54,780 nucleotides of DNA from Anaeromicrobium sediminis. GTDB taxonomy: Bacteria > Bacillota > Clostridia > Peptostreptococcales > Thermotaleaceae. The notes under the pieces were generated by a model that was not told where the DNA came from, searched no databases, and worked only from the letters and a program-made list of their open reading frames with translations. The translations under genes and the position numbers were made by a program. Numbering within the stretch: position 1 is the stretch's first letter; the number at the start of each line of letters is the position of its first letter. Location of the stretch: the NCBI RefSeq assembly GCF_002270055.1, contig NZ_NIBG01000004.1, positions 1-54,780 on the forward strand, read 5' to 3'. Below are positions 26,019-34,156 of this stretch, one piece after another.

Positions 26019-27116
26019 ATGAATAATGAAAACATAAAATATCCAATTCTTGAGATAAATTTAAATTCCATTTATCATAACGTGAACGAAATAACCTCTC
26101 GCTGTCATTGTAAAAATGTAAGTGTAGCTGGAGTTATTAAAGGCTGTGGTGGCATACAGGAAATTGCTGAAGAATTTATTAAAGGTGGATGTGATTTCTT
26201 AGCCAGCTCTAGAATTGAACAGCTTATCAAGTTAAAAAATAATAATGTTTCATGTGAAACTATGCTCATTAGAATTCCCATGTTAACAGAAGTAAGTGAC
26301 TTAGTTCAACATGTAGATATTAGTCTCAATTCTGAAATTGACATTCTAAGGGCTATAGAAAAAGAATGTATGATACAAAATACCATCCACAAAGTAGTAT
26401 TAATGTTTGATTTAGGAGATTTAAGGGAAGGTTGTATAAATGAGGATGAATTTATTCAATTAGCCCTCTTTGTAGAAAATGAATTAAGTCATGTTAAATT
26501 ATATGGAATAGGCACTAATGTGGGATGCTATGGTTCTGTTAATCCTACTATTTCTAATCTTACTAGACTTTGTAATTTAGCTTCTTCAATTGAGGATAAA
26601 ATCGGTAGACCATTAGATCTAGTATCTGGTGGAGCCACTTCATCTTTATTATTGCTTTTAAATGAAACTATACCATCTAAAATTAATAACCTAAGAATAG
26701 GCGAAGCCCTATTAACAGCTAGAGATTTACCAAAATATTATAATTATGAAATGGATTATATGAAACAAGATACCTTCACCTTAAAGGCCGAAATAGTTGA
26801 AATTAAAGATAAACCGTCTTATCCCATAGGTGAATTATCTGTAGATTCCTTTGGAAACAAACCCGTATATGAAGATAAAGGCATCCACAAAAGAGCACTC
26901 TTAGCCGTTGGAAAACAGGATTTTGGATCCCATGATAAACTTATTCCTAAGGACCCTAATCTTGAGATTATAGGTAGTAGTAGCGATCATTTAATTGTCG
27001 ATATGGAAAAGGCTATACAAAATTATAAAATTGGAGATTCTATAGAATTGGCCACCTATTATCAATCTGTTTTATATTTAAGCAATAGTTCCTCTGTGAC
27101 TAAAATTTGTATATAA
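26019..27116 (+). CDS. Alanine/ornithine racemase family PLP enzyme
   Basis: 365 residues from the ATG at 26019 (GGAGAG 7-8 nt upstream). The N-terminal TIM-barrel part carries the PLP lysine in VAGVIKGCGG (near 40), then MLIRIPMLTEV, MFDLGDLREG (the D-x-G-x-x-R-x-G segment of this family), GIGTNVGCYG and SGGATSSLLLLL. The C-terminal part is beta-rich. The closest named activity I know is clostridial ornithine racemase (Orr), which makes D-ornithine for fermentation. It is followed 38 nt later by a MocR regulator, so expression may depend on PLP or substrate sensing. Confidence 0.85.
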   Translation: MNNENIKYPILEINLNSIYHNVNEITSRCHCKNVSVAGVIKGCGGIQEIAEEFIKGGCDFLASSRIEQLIKLKNNNVSCETMLIRIPMLTEVSDLVQHVDISLNSEIDILRAIEKECMIQNTIHKVVLMFDLGDLREGCINEDEFIQLALFVENELSHVKLYGIGTNVGCYGSVNPTISNLTRLCNLASSIEDKIGRPLDLVSGGATSSLLLLLNETIPSKINNLRIGEALLTARDLPKYYNYEMDYMKQDTFTLKAEIVEIKDKPSYPIGELSVDSFGNKPVYEDKGIHKRALLAVGKQDFGSHDKLIPKDPNLEIIGSSSDHLIVDMEKAIQNYKIGDSIELATYYQSVLYLSNSSSVTKICI

Positions 27117-27154
27117 TTAAAATAAGTACAATTTTTCATAGAGAGAGGTAAGAC

Positions 27155-28606
27155 ATGATTAGTATTCACTGGAAACCAGACAAAAACTCCATAGTGCCTT
27201 TACGTAGGCAGATCATAAATTATTTCACTGATAAAATCAGTAAAGGACAGTGGCCCATTGGTTCCATTATTCCTCCCCAAAGGGATTTAGCTCGCTTATT
27301 TAATGTAAATCGCAGTACCATAGTGGCTGCATTAAGTGAATTGAAATCTCAAGGTTTAATAGAGGGTAATGGTAAAAGTGGTACAAAAATCATCAGTAGT
27401 TCAATTTTAGATTTAACAAAATCTCAGCCTGATTGGCAAACCTATATGAGAGAAGGAATACAAATTCCTAACTATAAAACTATAAAAACTATAAATGATA
27501 TAGAATGGGATGACAAAATAATTAGGCTTAGCTCTGGAGAACCTTCTCCAGAGTTATTTCCAGATGGAAACATGAAAAAAATAGTCAATAAAGTATCAAT
27601 AGACATGAACAACTTAGGTTATGAATGCCCCCATGGAATGTATCATTTGAGAGAAGAAATAAGTAAGTATTTAAAGGCACAAAATATTGATGCAGCTCCA
27701 TCCTCCATACTCATAGTATCAGGAGCATTGCAAGCCATACATCTAATATCCATAGGCCTCCTCCAACCTGGGTCATCCGTGTTCATAGAAAAGCCATCAT
27801 ACATGTATTCTCTTCAAATACTTCAGACTTTAGGTATGAGAAGATTAGGTATTCCAATGGATCATGAAGGAATCATGGCCAAAGAAATCCCAAAATATGT
27901 GAAGAAACATAGATCTTCCATATTATATACCATACCCAATTTTCAAAACCCTACAGGGAACGTCATGTCTCAGGAACGTAGGAAAGAATTAATTAAAATA
28001 TGCAAGGAAGAGAAGTTACCCATAATAGAAGATGATGTATATAGGGAACTATGGATTGACAACCCACCGCCCGATTCCCTTAAAAGTCTTGATAAAAGTG
28101 GTAACGTCCTATATATAGGTAGTATGTCTAAAGCCCTAAGTCCAGGTCTAAGAATAGGTTGGATAGTAGGTCCTGATTCTGTCATATCCCATTTGGCAGA
28201 TATAAAAATGCAAATGGATTATGGTTCCAGTTCCTTATCTCAATTAACCGTTGCTAAATGGCTATCTACAGGTCTTTATGAAGAGCAAGTTGATTTTTTA
28301 AGAAAGGAACTTCGTATAAGAAGAGACATTGCGTTAAACGCCCTAAATAAATATTTTTCAAATATGGCCACATGGCATATTCCCCAGGGAGGATATTATG
28401 TATGGGTAAAATTAAAGGGGAAAATAAATATGCATAAACTCTTTGAAGAAGGATGTAAATCTGGTGTTTTACTTTATCCTGGATATGTATATGAATCTAA
28501 TTCAAATACTAATATTAGAATCTCTTATTCTTATGCATCCCATGAGGACATAGAGAAGGGATTACATATATTATCTAATATTGTACAAAGACTTCTTCAT
28601 GATTAA
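27155..28606 (+). CDS. MocR/PdxR-type transcriptional regulator (GntR HTH fused to aminotransferase fold)
   Basis: A 483-residue protein. The GntR winged HTH is at about 10-75 (PLRRQIINYFTDKISKGQWP, then QRDLARLFNVNRSTIVAALSEL). The rest is a class I aminotransferase fold: NFQNPTGNVMSQERR, the PLP lysine in SMSKALSPGLRIGWIVG near 320, and GGYYVWVKL. MocR proteins use PLP or an amino-acid aldimine as signal and rarely catalyse. Codirectional with the racemase gene and closed by a strong terminator. The repeat sites at 25875-25922 are likely targets. Confidence 0.93.
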   Translation: MISIHWKPDKNSIVPLRRQIINYFTDKISKGQWPIGSIIPPQRDLARLFNVNRSTIVAALSELKSQGLIEGNGKSGTKIISSSILDLTKSQPDWQTYMREGIQIPNYKTIKTINDIEWDDKIIRLSSGEPSPELFPDGNMKKIVNKVSIDMNNLGYECPHGMYHLREEISKYLKAQNIDAAPSSILIVSGALQAIHLISIGLLQPGSSVFIEKPSYMYSLQILQTLGMRRLGIPMDHEGIMAKEIPKYVKKHRSSILYTIPNFQNPTGNVMSQERRKELIKICKEEKLPIIEDDVYRELWIDNPPPDSLKSLDKSGNVLYIGSMSKALSPGLRIGWIVGPDSVISHLADIKMQMDYGSSSLSQLTVAKWLSTGLYEEQVDFLRKELRIRRDIALNALNKYFSNMATWHIPQGGYYVWVKLKGKINMHKLFEEGCKSGVLLYPGYVYESNSNTNIRISYSYASHEDIEKGLHILSNIVQRLLHD

Positions 28607-28620
28607 CTATATTAATTTGT

Positions 28621-28654
28621 AAAAGAGTCTAAGATGTTTTTCTTAGACTCTTTT
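28621..28654. terminator. Bidirectional terminator
   Basis: A perfect 13-bp stem (AAAAGAGTCTAAG and complement) with an 8-nt loop between convergent genes. Confidence 0.9.
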
Positions 28655-28666
28655 GTTAATTCAGCT

Positions 28667-30664
28667 TTATATTTTTTCCACTTGTACGACACAATTATGA
28701 AAGGCCGTATTGTCTCCTATATCTGTTAATCTATCTTTTATTAAATTATTTACTCCATTTTCATTTTCCCAATTGCCAAAGAATACATGAACTATACCTT
28801 CTTTTATACTATCCGTTATTTTAGCCTTTAAAGTAATTGTCCCTATTTTATTAAATATTTTTACTAAATCTCCATTTTCTATATGTCTATCTTTAGCATC
28901 CTTAGGGTTTATACTCAATATACTCTCTTCCTTTAGTTCATCCACATTAGCATATTGAGAATTAATTCTATTCTTTGAATGGGTAGTTAAAAAACTTAAG
29001 GGATATTTTTTGACTATATCTGAATCTTTTCCCTCTTCTGGTTCTATATATTCTGGTAGTGGACTGGCTCCCCATTCTTCCTTTACTCGCTCACAATAGA
29101 ACTCTATTTTCCCTGATTGTGTATTAAATTCCAAATTCTCAAAGGCAATGTCTTCGCTGTTTTTAGGTAGATATGGTTTTTTCCTAAGTTCTTCAATAGT
29201 CACATTATGGCTAGATTCTCTCAATATATTTTTTATCAAATCTTCATCATTATCTAACAGATATTTTTCATCAAAACCAAACCTTTTACTTAAAAGTTTA
29301 TAGATTTCACTCTCATGTTTACATTGTCCTGGAGGATCTATTAGCTTATCTTGAAGATGGATATACGGATGTCCATAACTTTTAATTAAATCATAGTATT
29401 CAAAGGGGCTAGCTACAGGTAATACTATATCTGCCATCTTTGAAGTATCTGTCATGAATAAATCACAGACTACTACGAAATCCAGATTATTCATATTCTC
29501 TCTTAATCTTTTAGTATTAGGATTGGAAGTCAATGGGTTTGCCATTTGAATCCACATACCTTTAATTGGAGGGTTTTCCTCTGTTCCTAAGATAGTGGCT
29601 AACTTACCAATAGGTATGGACCTAATTTCATCTGGTTTTTCAGGGCTAATGGGCCACTCAAAACCTTCTCCTTGTCCATTATCCACATATAGACAGGCTC
29701 CACTTTTACCAATACTTCCTGTTAAAGGAGGTATTAAACTTATGGCTCTAGAAGTTTGCCCTCCATTAGTGTAACGTTGAACTCCAAATCCCATTATTAA
29801 TGCATACTTTGGGTGTTTTTTAATTAAACTAACTAGCTTTTCTATTTTTTCCTTGTCTATTTCAGTTATTTCATTTACTTTTTCTAGAGAATAATCTTTA
29901 ACTAATTCCTTATATTCTTCATATCCATAGGCATATTTATTAATAAATTCTTCATCTATACTATTTGATTTTATAAGCTCATTTCCAATACCTAGGGCTA
30001 AGGCTCCATCAGTTCCTGGTCTTGGGCATAAATGCAAATCACTATTTTTACTCGATTCATTTATTCTTGGATCAATAGTCACTAATTTGCTTCCATTTTT
30101 AACTGCCTTATTTATATGATTCATCATTTGTGGATGGGTAAAAGCAGGATTCTTCCCCCATAAAATAATCAAATCTGAGTTTATAAGGTCTTCCATATCA
30201 TTATGTTTCCTATCTCCATAAGTTAAATTTATTGCTTTAGATATGGCCCCCTGGCATAGACTTCCCTCTTTCGTGGTAAATCCACCAAATTGATACCAAA
30301 ATCCCCTATCACATTCCCTAGCAATTCCAAAGGTCCCCGACCCTTTGTAATACATGACAGATTCAGGCCCATGATTATCTCTTATGGCAGATAGATTTTC
30401 ATAAATAGCATCTATTGCCTCATGCCAACTAATAGGCTCAAATTTATCTTCGCCCCTATTTCCTACTCTCTTTAAAGGAGCCATTAATCTACCTTCATTA
30501 TTTACTATATTATGAAAATTATTTCCCTTAATACAACTTATACCCCTTGTAACAGGATGATCCTTATCTCCCTTTACCTTTAATACCTTCCCGTCCTTTA
30601 TCTGTACCTTAAGACCACACGTACCAAAGCAATCCCTAGGGCAGACAGTTCTATAATCCTTCAT
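28667..30664 (-). CDS. Molybdopterin-dependent oxidoreductase (DMSO-reductase superfamily)
   Basis: A 665-residue protein with an N-terminal [4Fe-4S] site (CPRDCFGTCG near 8-17 and SCIKG near 44), the molybdopterin domain, a likely Mo-coordinating Cys in KEGSLCQGAISK near 137, WGKNPAFTHPQMM, and a C-terminal dinucleotide-binding domain (NPKDAKDRHIENGDLVKIF). No twin-arginine signal is present, so it is cytoplasmic. It resembles the formate-dehydrogenase-like and polysulfide/thiosulfate-type single-subunit members; the substrate cannot be read. No partner electron-transfer subunit or Mo-cofactor gene is adjacent. AAGGGGTG precedes the ATG. The structured leader at 30722-30907 probably controls it. 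Confidence 0.9.
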   Translation of the reverse strand: MKDYRTVCPRDCFGTCGLKVQIKDGKVLKVKGDKDHPVTRGISCIKGNNFHNIVNNEGRLMAPLKRVGNRGEDKFEPISWHEAIDAIYENLSAIRDNHGPESVMYYKGSGTFGIARECDRGFWYQFGGFTTKEGSLCQGAISKAINLTYGDRKHNDMEDLINSDLIILWGKNPAFTHPQMMNHINKAVKNGSKLVTIDPRINESSKNSDLHLCPRPGTDGALALGIGNELIKSNSIDEEFINKYAYGYEEYKELVKDYSLEKVNEITEIDKEKIEKLVSLIKKHPKYALIMGFGVQRYTNGGQTSRAISLIPPLTGSIGKSGACLYVDNGQGEGFEWPISPEKPDEIRSIPIGKLATILGTEENPPIKGMWIQMANPLTSNPNTKRLRENMNNLDFVVVCDLFMTDTSKMADIVLPVASPFEYYDLIKSYGHPYIHLQDKLIDPPGQCKHESEIYKLLSKRFGFDEKYLLDNDEDLIKNILRESSHNVTIEELRKKPYLPKNSEDIAFENLEFNTQSGKIEFYCERVKEEWGASPLPEYIEPEEGKDSDIVKKYPLSFLTTHSKNRINSQYANVDELKEESILSINPKDAKDRHIENGDLVKIFNKIGTITLKAKITDSIKEGIVHVFFGNWENENGVNNLIKDRLTDIGDNTAFHNCVVQVEKI

Positions 30665-30721
30665 ATTACTTCACCCCTTATACTTCACTTATTTTCTCCA
30701 TTATACTATATATAAACTAAC

Positions 30722-30907
30722 TACAAATCAATAAACTCTGGATACCTACAAGTTTCTATAAATAAAAAATTTTTCAGCAGGTGGAACATCAGTATCCCAC
30801 TCGCTGCAAACATTTACGAATCTTCTACCCTCATTATAAAATTCACACTCTAGAATCTGATAGTGACTTACCTGTGAAACGTTTTTATTTATAGAAACGT
30901 AGTAGGT
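30722..30907 (-). ncRNA. Conserved structured leader RNA, copy Y (riboswitch candidate)
   Basis: The second copy of the element at 18205-18390; the core is 30744-30907 (164 nt). On the minus strand the outer helix ACCTAC...GTAGGT continues into a perfect GTTTCTATAAATAAAAA pairing with its complement. The inner helix is CAGGT...ACCTG, the loop AAGTCACT / GTTCC, then ATCAG...CTGAT. The tail AGAGTTTATTGATTTG matches copy X. The core ends about 80 nt before the oxidoreductase ATG. Outer-helix sequence differs from copy X yet still pairs, while the internal loop is nearly invariant. Confidence 0.65.
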
Positions 30908-30953
30908 TAACACTACGCCTGGATAACAAATAATTTTCCCATATATTTAAACA

Positions 30954-30975
30954 GGGATAGTGTCTCCACTATCCC
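30954..30975 (-). terminator. Terminator of the tenA-thiT operon
   Basis: A perfect 9-bp stem (GGGATAGTG/CACTATCCC) with a 4-nt loop; the minus-strand product continues into TGTTTAAAT. Confidence 0.75.
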
Positions 30976-31004
30976 ATAAATTAATAAATCATATAAACCT
31001 ACTT

Positions 31005-31619
31005 TTATTCATTTCCTCCAGTAATTCTTCCTTTTCCTAATGATATGAACTTCTTAAGTGGCATCAATCCTATTATTATAGTAGTAAGAACCCCTTCCAA
31101 TCCTGCACTAGAATAGTTATATACTATAGAGTACCACCATACATTCATACCCTCTGGTGCATACTGACCAAAGAATATAACTCCCGATAATACATTTAAA
31201 TTTACACTTACAAATACGGCAAGTAAACAACCCAATATCACTTTTACCTTTTTATGATTTCCAAAAGATCCTGCAATACCTAGCATCATAGTAGATAATA
31301 TATAGTCTAATAAAAACTGAATAGGATGAACTATAAAATAACCATTTAATAATTTTAGGAAACCAAATATTAATCCTCCTGTAAGACCTACTGCATTTCC
31401 ATATATTAAGGATAATAACATTACAGGCAACATGGAGAATAGGCTTATACCTCCTCCTTGAGGATATTTTATAAATTGAATAAGGTATAGTATATAAGAC
31501 AGGGCACTAAACATGGATACTATCACCATAGTTCTAGTGTCAAATTTATTTTTTCTAAGTTTCATTATGTAATATGCAAAGAATATTACACTTAATAATC
31601 CTATAATTCCATTAATCAT
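31005..31619 (-). CDS. thiT: Thiamine-specific ECF transporter S component ThiT
   Basis: A 204-residue protein with six hydrophobic helices. ThiT landmarks are PQGGGISLFSMLPVMLLSL (near 53-72), FGFLKLLNGYFIVHP, QFLLDYILSTMMLGIAG and the late YNYSSAGLEGV. As the substrate-binding S subunit it captures thiamine and docks on the general ECF module, whose genes are elsewhere. It follows tenA by 12 nt and is under the TPP riboswitch at 32577. AAGGAGGAC precedes the ATG. Confidence 0.94.
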   Translation of the reverse strand: MINGIIGLLSVIFFAYYIMKLRKNKFDTRTMVIVSMFSALSYILYLIQFIKYPQGGGISLFSMLPVMLLSLIYGNAVGLTGGLIFGFLKLLNGYFIVHPIQFLLDYILSTMMLGIAGSFGNHKKVKVILGCLLAVFVSVNLNVLSGVIFFGQYAPEGMNVWWYSIVYNYSSAGLEGVLTTIIIGLMPLKKFISLGKGRITGGNE

Positions 31620-31631
31620 AATATGTCCTCC

Positions 31632-32294
31632 TTATGTTCTTTCCTTGTAAGCCATATGCCAAAATTCCATCTCATATATACTAGCTTTAATAAATATATC
31701 CCTTAATTTTTTCCTTTCTGACTCACATATATTTTCACAAATTCTATCAGTATACTCAATCCATGCATCTGAAAAATCTGTAAATCCTTCTGAACCATAT
31801 AATTCTATCCAATGTCTATAAAAATTATTTTCTAATTCGTTCCCATGATTTTCTAATAAATACTTACCTATGTAGTTATAACTCCATGTGCAAGGTAATG
31901 TGGCTATGGCAATTTCTCTTATGTCTCCAGTTAGAGCCAATGCTTGCATATAACTTGTATAACTAGATGTGGTTAGATCATATTCACATTTTTCCACTTC
32001 TTCCGGTTCCATTCCAAAATCTTTTAAATACTTTATATGAACTGCCGTTTCGTCTTCCATAGTTCCCTTTATGGATTTGTAGAAGAATTTCATATCTTTC
32101 ATGGTCTGGGCTTTCACTACACCCACACAAAATACCTTTGCATATTCCTTAAGATACAAGTAATCTTGTATAAGATAATATTTAAACTTCTCCTTGTCTA
32201 AAGTTCCATCTGCTATTTCCTTAATAAAGGGATGGATTAAATACTCTTCCCATACGGGCTTTACTTCCTCAAATAAATAATCAGTAAATTTCAT
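31632..32294 (-). CDS. tenA: Aminopyrimidine aminohydrolase / thiaminase II TenA
   Basis: 220 residues from the ATG at 32294 (AAAGGTGAC upstream). TenA features: W..YL.HPFI.E..DG near the start, FKYYLIQDYLYLKEYAKV (near 35-52), LPCTWSYNYIGKYL with the active-site Cys near 135, and SEGFTDFSDAWIEYTDR. The enzyme hydrolyses damaged thiamine pyrimidines to recover HMP. It is the first gene of the thi operon, but between it and the riboswitch lies repeat copy 2. Confidence 0.95.
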   Translation of the reverse strand: MKFTDYLFEEVKPVWEEYLIHPFIKEIADGTLDKEKFKYYLIQDYLYLKEYAKVFCVGVVKAQTMKDMKFFYKSIKGTMEDETAVHIKYLKDFGMEPEEVEKCEYDLTTSSYTSYMQALALTGDIREIAIATLPCTWSYNYIGKYLLENHGNELENNFYRHWIELYGSEGFTDFSDAWIEYTDRICENICESERKKLRDIFIKASIYEMEFWHMAYKERT

Positions 32295-32330
32295 TTTAGT
32301 CACCTTTCTTCATATTTGCTAGGTCCTAGT

Positions 32331-32509
32331 AAGTAAAAAAGGCATACTCCGTATGCTTCGCTAAGGAACCCTATGGTTCCTTTCGACGATTACTAACGTA
32401 ATCTGAGCATCCTCCTTTAAAGAGGCAGGGGAATTCTTCCCCCACACCCCTTACTTTTTTTACTTATGCACAATTTGGAGAATATGATAATTTCCTAGTA
32501 AGTAAAAAA
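32331..32509 (-). repeat. Multi-hairpin repeat element, copy 2 of 3 (inside the thi leader)
   Basis: Same architecture as copies at 21131 and 52000. Plus-strand hairpins are GCATAC-TCC-GTATGC, AAGGAACC-CTAT-GGTTCCTT, GATTAC-TAAC-GTAATC and GGGGAA-TTC-TTCCCC. Ends pair: TAAGTAAAAAA with TTTTTTACTTA. It is bounded by a perfect 18-bp direct repeat, TCCTAGTAAGTAAAAAAG, at 32324-32341 and 32493-32510. The right repeat runs into the T-tract of the TPP-riboswitch terminator. On the minus strand the last hairpin is followed by CTTTTTTAC and could itself terminate transcription. Confidence 0.82.
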
Positions 32510-32537
32510 GCCATATTCCAGCATGGAATATGGCTTT
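32507..32537 (-). terminator. Riboswitch-controlled terminator of the thi operon
   Basis: A perfect 14-bp stem (AAAGCCATATTCCA/TGGAATATGGCTTT), 3-nt loop, then a T-run on the minus strand. It lies about 40 nt after the TPP aptamer and is the likely expression platform. Confidence 0.85.
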
Positions 32538-32576
32538 ATAGTTCTATTTTACAAATATAACTATGTATATTTAACA

Positions 32577-32656
32577 AGCTTTCCTCCGCTGGTATTATCC
32601 AGATCAGGTACAAGAGTTGGTGAATATTCACCTCTCAGCCTTTAGGCACCCCTAGC
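32577..32656 (-). promoter_or_regulatory. TPP riboswitch (THI element)
   Basis: On the minus strand the aptamer reads GGGGTGCC...GGCTGAGAGGTG (pyrimidine-sensing side), then ACCTGATCTGGATAATACC and AGCGGAGGAAAGC. These are the diagnostic conserved blocks of the TPP aptamer. It precedes tenA-thiT; TPP binding should favour the terminator at 32507-32537. Confidence 0.97.
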
Positions 32657-32713
32657 AAAATATTTTATTTTCATATTAATTATAAATGATTCTTAAATAA
32701 ATATCTATCTATT

Positions 32714-33184
32714 TTAGTAGATATCCTTATTTTTAAAGGTTTTTATGAAATCCTCTATTATAGGTTCATCTGGAGGATTTATTGATTTTGGTATATCATC
32801 TATATTAAAAAATCTTAGATCTTTACTTTCATCTTTATCTAGTTTTAATTCTCCCTTATAATCCCTAGTTATATATACGGAAGATACAATATATACTTCA
32901 TCTCCATTTGGATATATATGATGCATCCTCTCTCCTGAATATGTTCCAAACAACTCTAAATTAGATACAGTTAATCCCGTTTCTTCTAATACTTCTCTCT
33001 TTGCTGTCTCTTCTAATAATTCTCCTAACTCTAAAGCACCGCCAGGTATACCCCACATGTTATTATCTGTCCTTTGTTGTAATAAAACTTGACCATCTTC
33101 GTTAATGATTAAAACTCCTGCTGCACACATAACTAAAGGCCTATGTCCTACTATCTTTCTCAACTCCATTATATAGTTTCCCAT
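32714..33184 (-). CDS. Nudix hydrolase
   Basis: A 156-residue protein with one Nudix domain. The Nudix box GGALELGELLEETAKREVLE (near 48-67), completed by ETGL, has all catalytic Glu and Gly positions (GX5EX7REUXEEXGU). The start of the domain (AAGVLIINEDGQVLLQQR) is typical of ADP-ribose or nucleotide-sugar pyrophosphatases, but the substrate is not certain. TAGGAGAA precedes the ATG. It lies about 15 nt after the lipoprotein gene upstream and probably shares its transcript. Confidence 0.92.
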   Translation of the reverse strand: MGNYIMELRKIVGHRPLVMCAAGVLIINEDGQVLLQQRTDNNMWGIPGGALELGELLEETAKREVLEETGLTVSNLELFGTYSGERMHHIYPNGDEVYIVSSVYITRDYKGELKLDKDESKDLRFFNIDDIPKSINPPDEPIIEDFIKTFKNKDIY

Positions 33185-33198
33185 AACATTCTCCTACC

Positions 33199-33987
33199 CT
33201 ATAATCTTAATTTATCTACTGGATTAATAGATGGATTATAAGAATCCTCTAAATAAATTTCTTTAATTATATTGTCCTTTGTAATTACATTCATTGTAGT
33301 ACTTAGGGTATATCCCTCTTTGTTTATTGCATAATACACATGCATAACTAATCCCGTATCTTTTCTTACTATTTTAGTAACCGGTATATAATGATTGATA
33401 AACTCATTAAACTCTCTTAACTCTTTTCCAACAAATTTATCATTAATTTCCTTTTGGGCTAACTCTCTATTTTCAAAATCTAAGGAAATGTTTTCTTCTT
33501 TCGGTTGCTTTTCTAATTGGCCTGAATTTGTAAATACAACGGTCTCATCCTCTTTCCAATCTAAGTTTACAGAACCATTATATTCATCTAATTTAGCATT
33601 AACTATATAGTCATTTTCTATATATAAATAAAGGGCCGTTGAATCTTCATCTTCCGTTCCTTCATAGATATACATTATATTTACATCTGGATTATCACCA
33701 TCTTCATCTTTTAGGAAAGTGACCATTGTAGGCTCATTTTGTAAGTACTTACCTAGGTCTTCATCTAATCCAACAAAATTCTTTATTTCTTCACTCACTT
33801 CTATTATATTTCCATCAGTAATCTCTATTTTTTTCTGTTCTACCTTATTTTGGGTTTCTACAACTTGTTCCTTTACTATATTTTCTGATTTTACCTCTTC
33901 TGCTTTAAAACCCATACAACCTGCTAGTCCTAATGTTAATGTACCAATAACTGATAATGCTGCCAAATAATTTTTATATTTTTTCAT
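33199..33987 (-). CDS. Putative lipoprotein of unknown function
   Basis: 262 residues from the ATG at 33987 (GAGGAG 9 nt upstream). The signal peptide MKKYKNYLAALSVIGTLTLG is followed by the lipobox LAGC, so the mature protein starts with a lipid-anchored Cys near residue 24. The rest is acidic and beta-rich with two similar looking segments (ALYLYIENDYIVNAKLDEY; LVMHVYYAINKEGYTLS). No catalytic motif is seen and I do not recognise the family. Downstream is a Nudix gene. Confidence 0.8.
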   Translation of the reverse strand: MKKYKNYLAALSVIGTLTLGLAGCMGFKAEEVKSENIVKEQVVETQNKVEQKKIEITDGNIIEVSEEIKNFVGLDEDLGKYLQNEPTMVTFLKDEDGDNPDVNIMYIYEGTEDEDSTALYLYIENDYIVNAKLDEYNGSVNLDWKEDETVVFTNSGQLEKQPKEENISLDFENRELAQKEINDKFVGKELREFNEFINHYIPVTKIVRKDTGLVMHVYYAINKEGYTLSTTMNVITKDNIIKEIYLEDSYNPSINPVDKLRL

Positions 33988-34116
33988 TTTATTAAATCTC
34001 CTCATCATATAGTTACTTCATCTTATACTACAACCTATCTTTTATCTATCCCATATATATATTATCATGAATTCATTATTATTATGTTAACAAAATCTTA
34101 ATTTCCATTATTGGAT

Positions 34117-34156
34117 AAAATATAAGGGCGTACTAAAAAGTACGCCCTTATATTTT
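34117..34156. terminator. Bidirectional-looking terminator after the YfcC gene
   Basis: An 18-bp perfect stem (AAAATATAAGGGCGTACT and complement) with a 4-nt loop, reaching the YfcC stop codon; T-runs on both sides. Confidence 0.9.

Noticed and set aside
18226-30907. The two leader elements as MITEs with terminal inverted repeats
   Set aside because: The terminal arms differ in sequence between copies yet still pair, both sit at the same distance from a start codon, and I see no clear target duplication. RNA structure explains this better.
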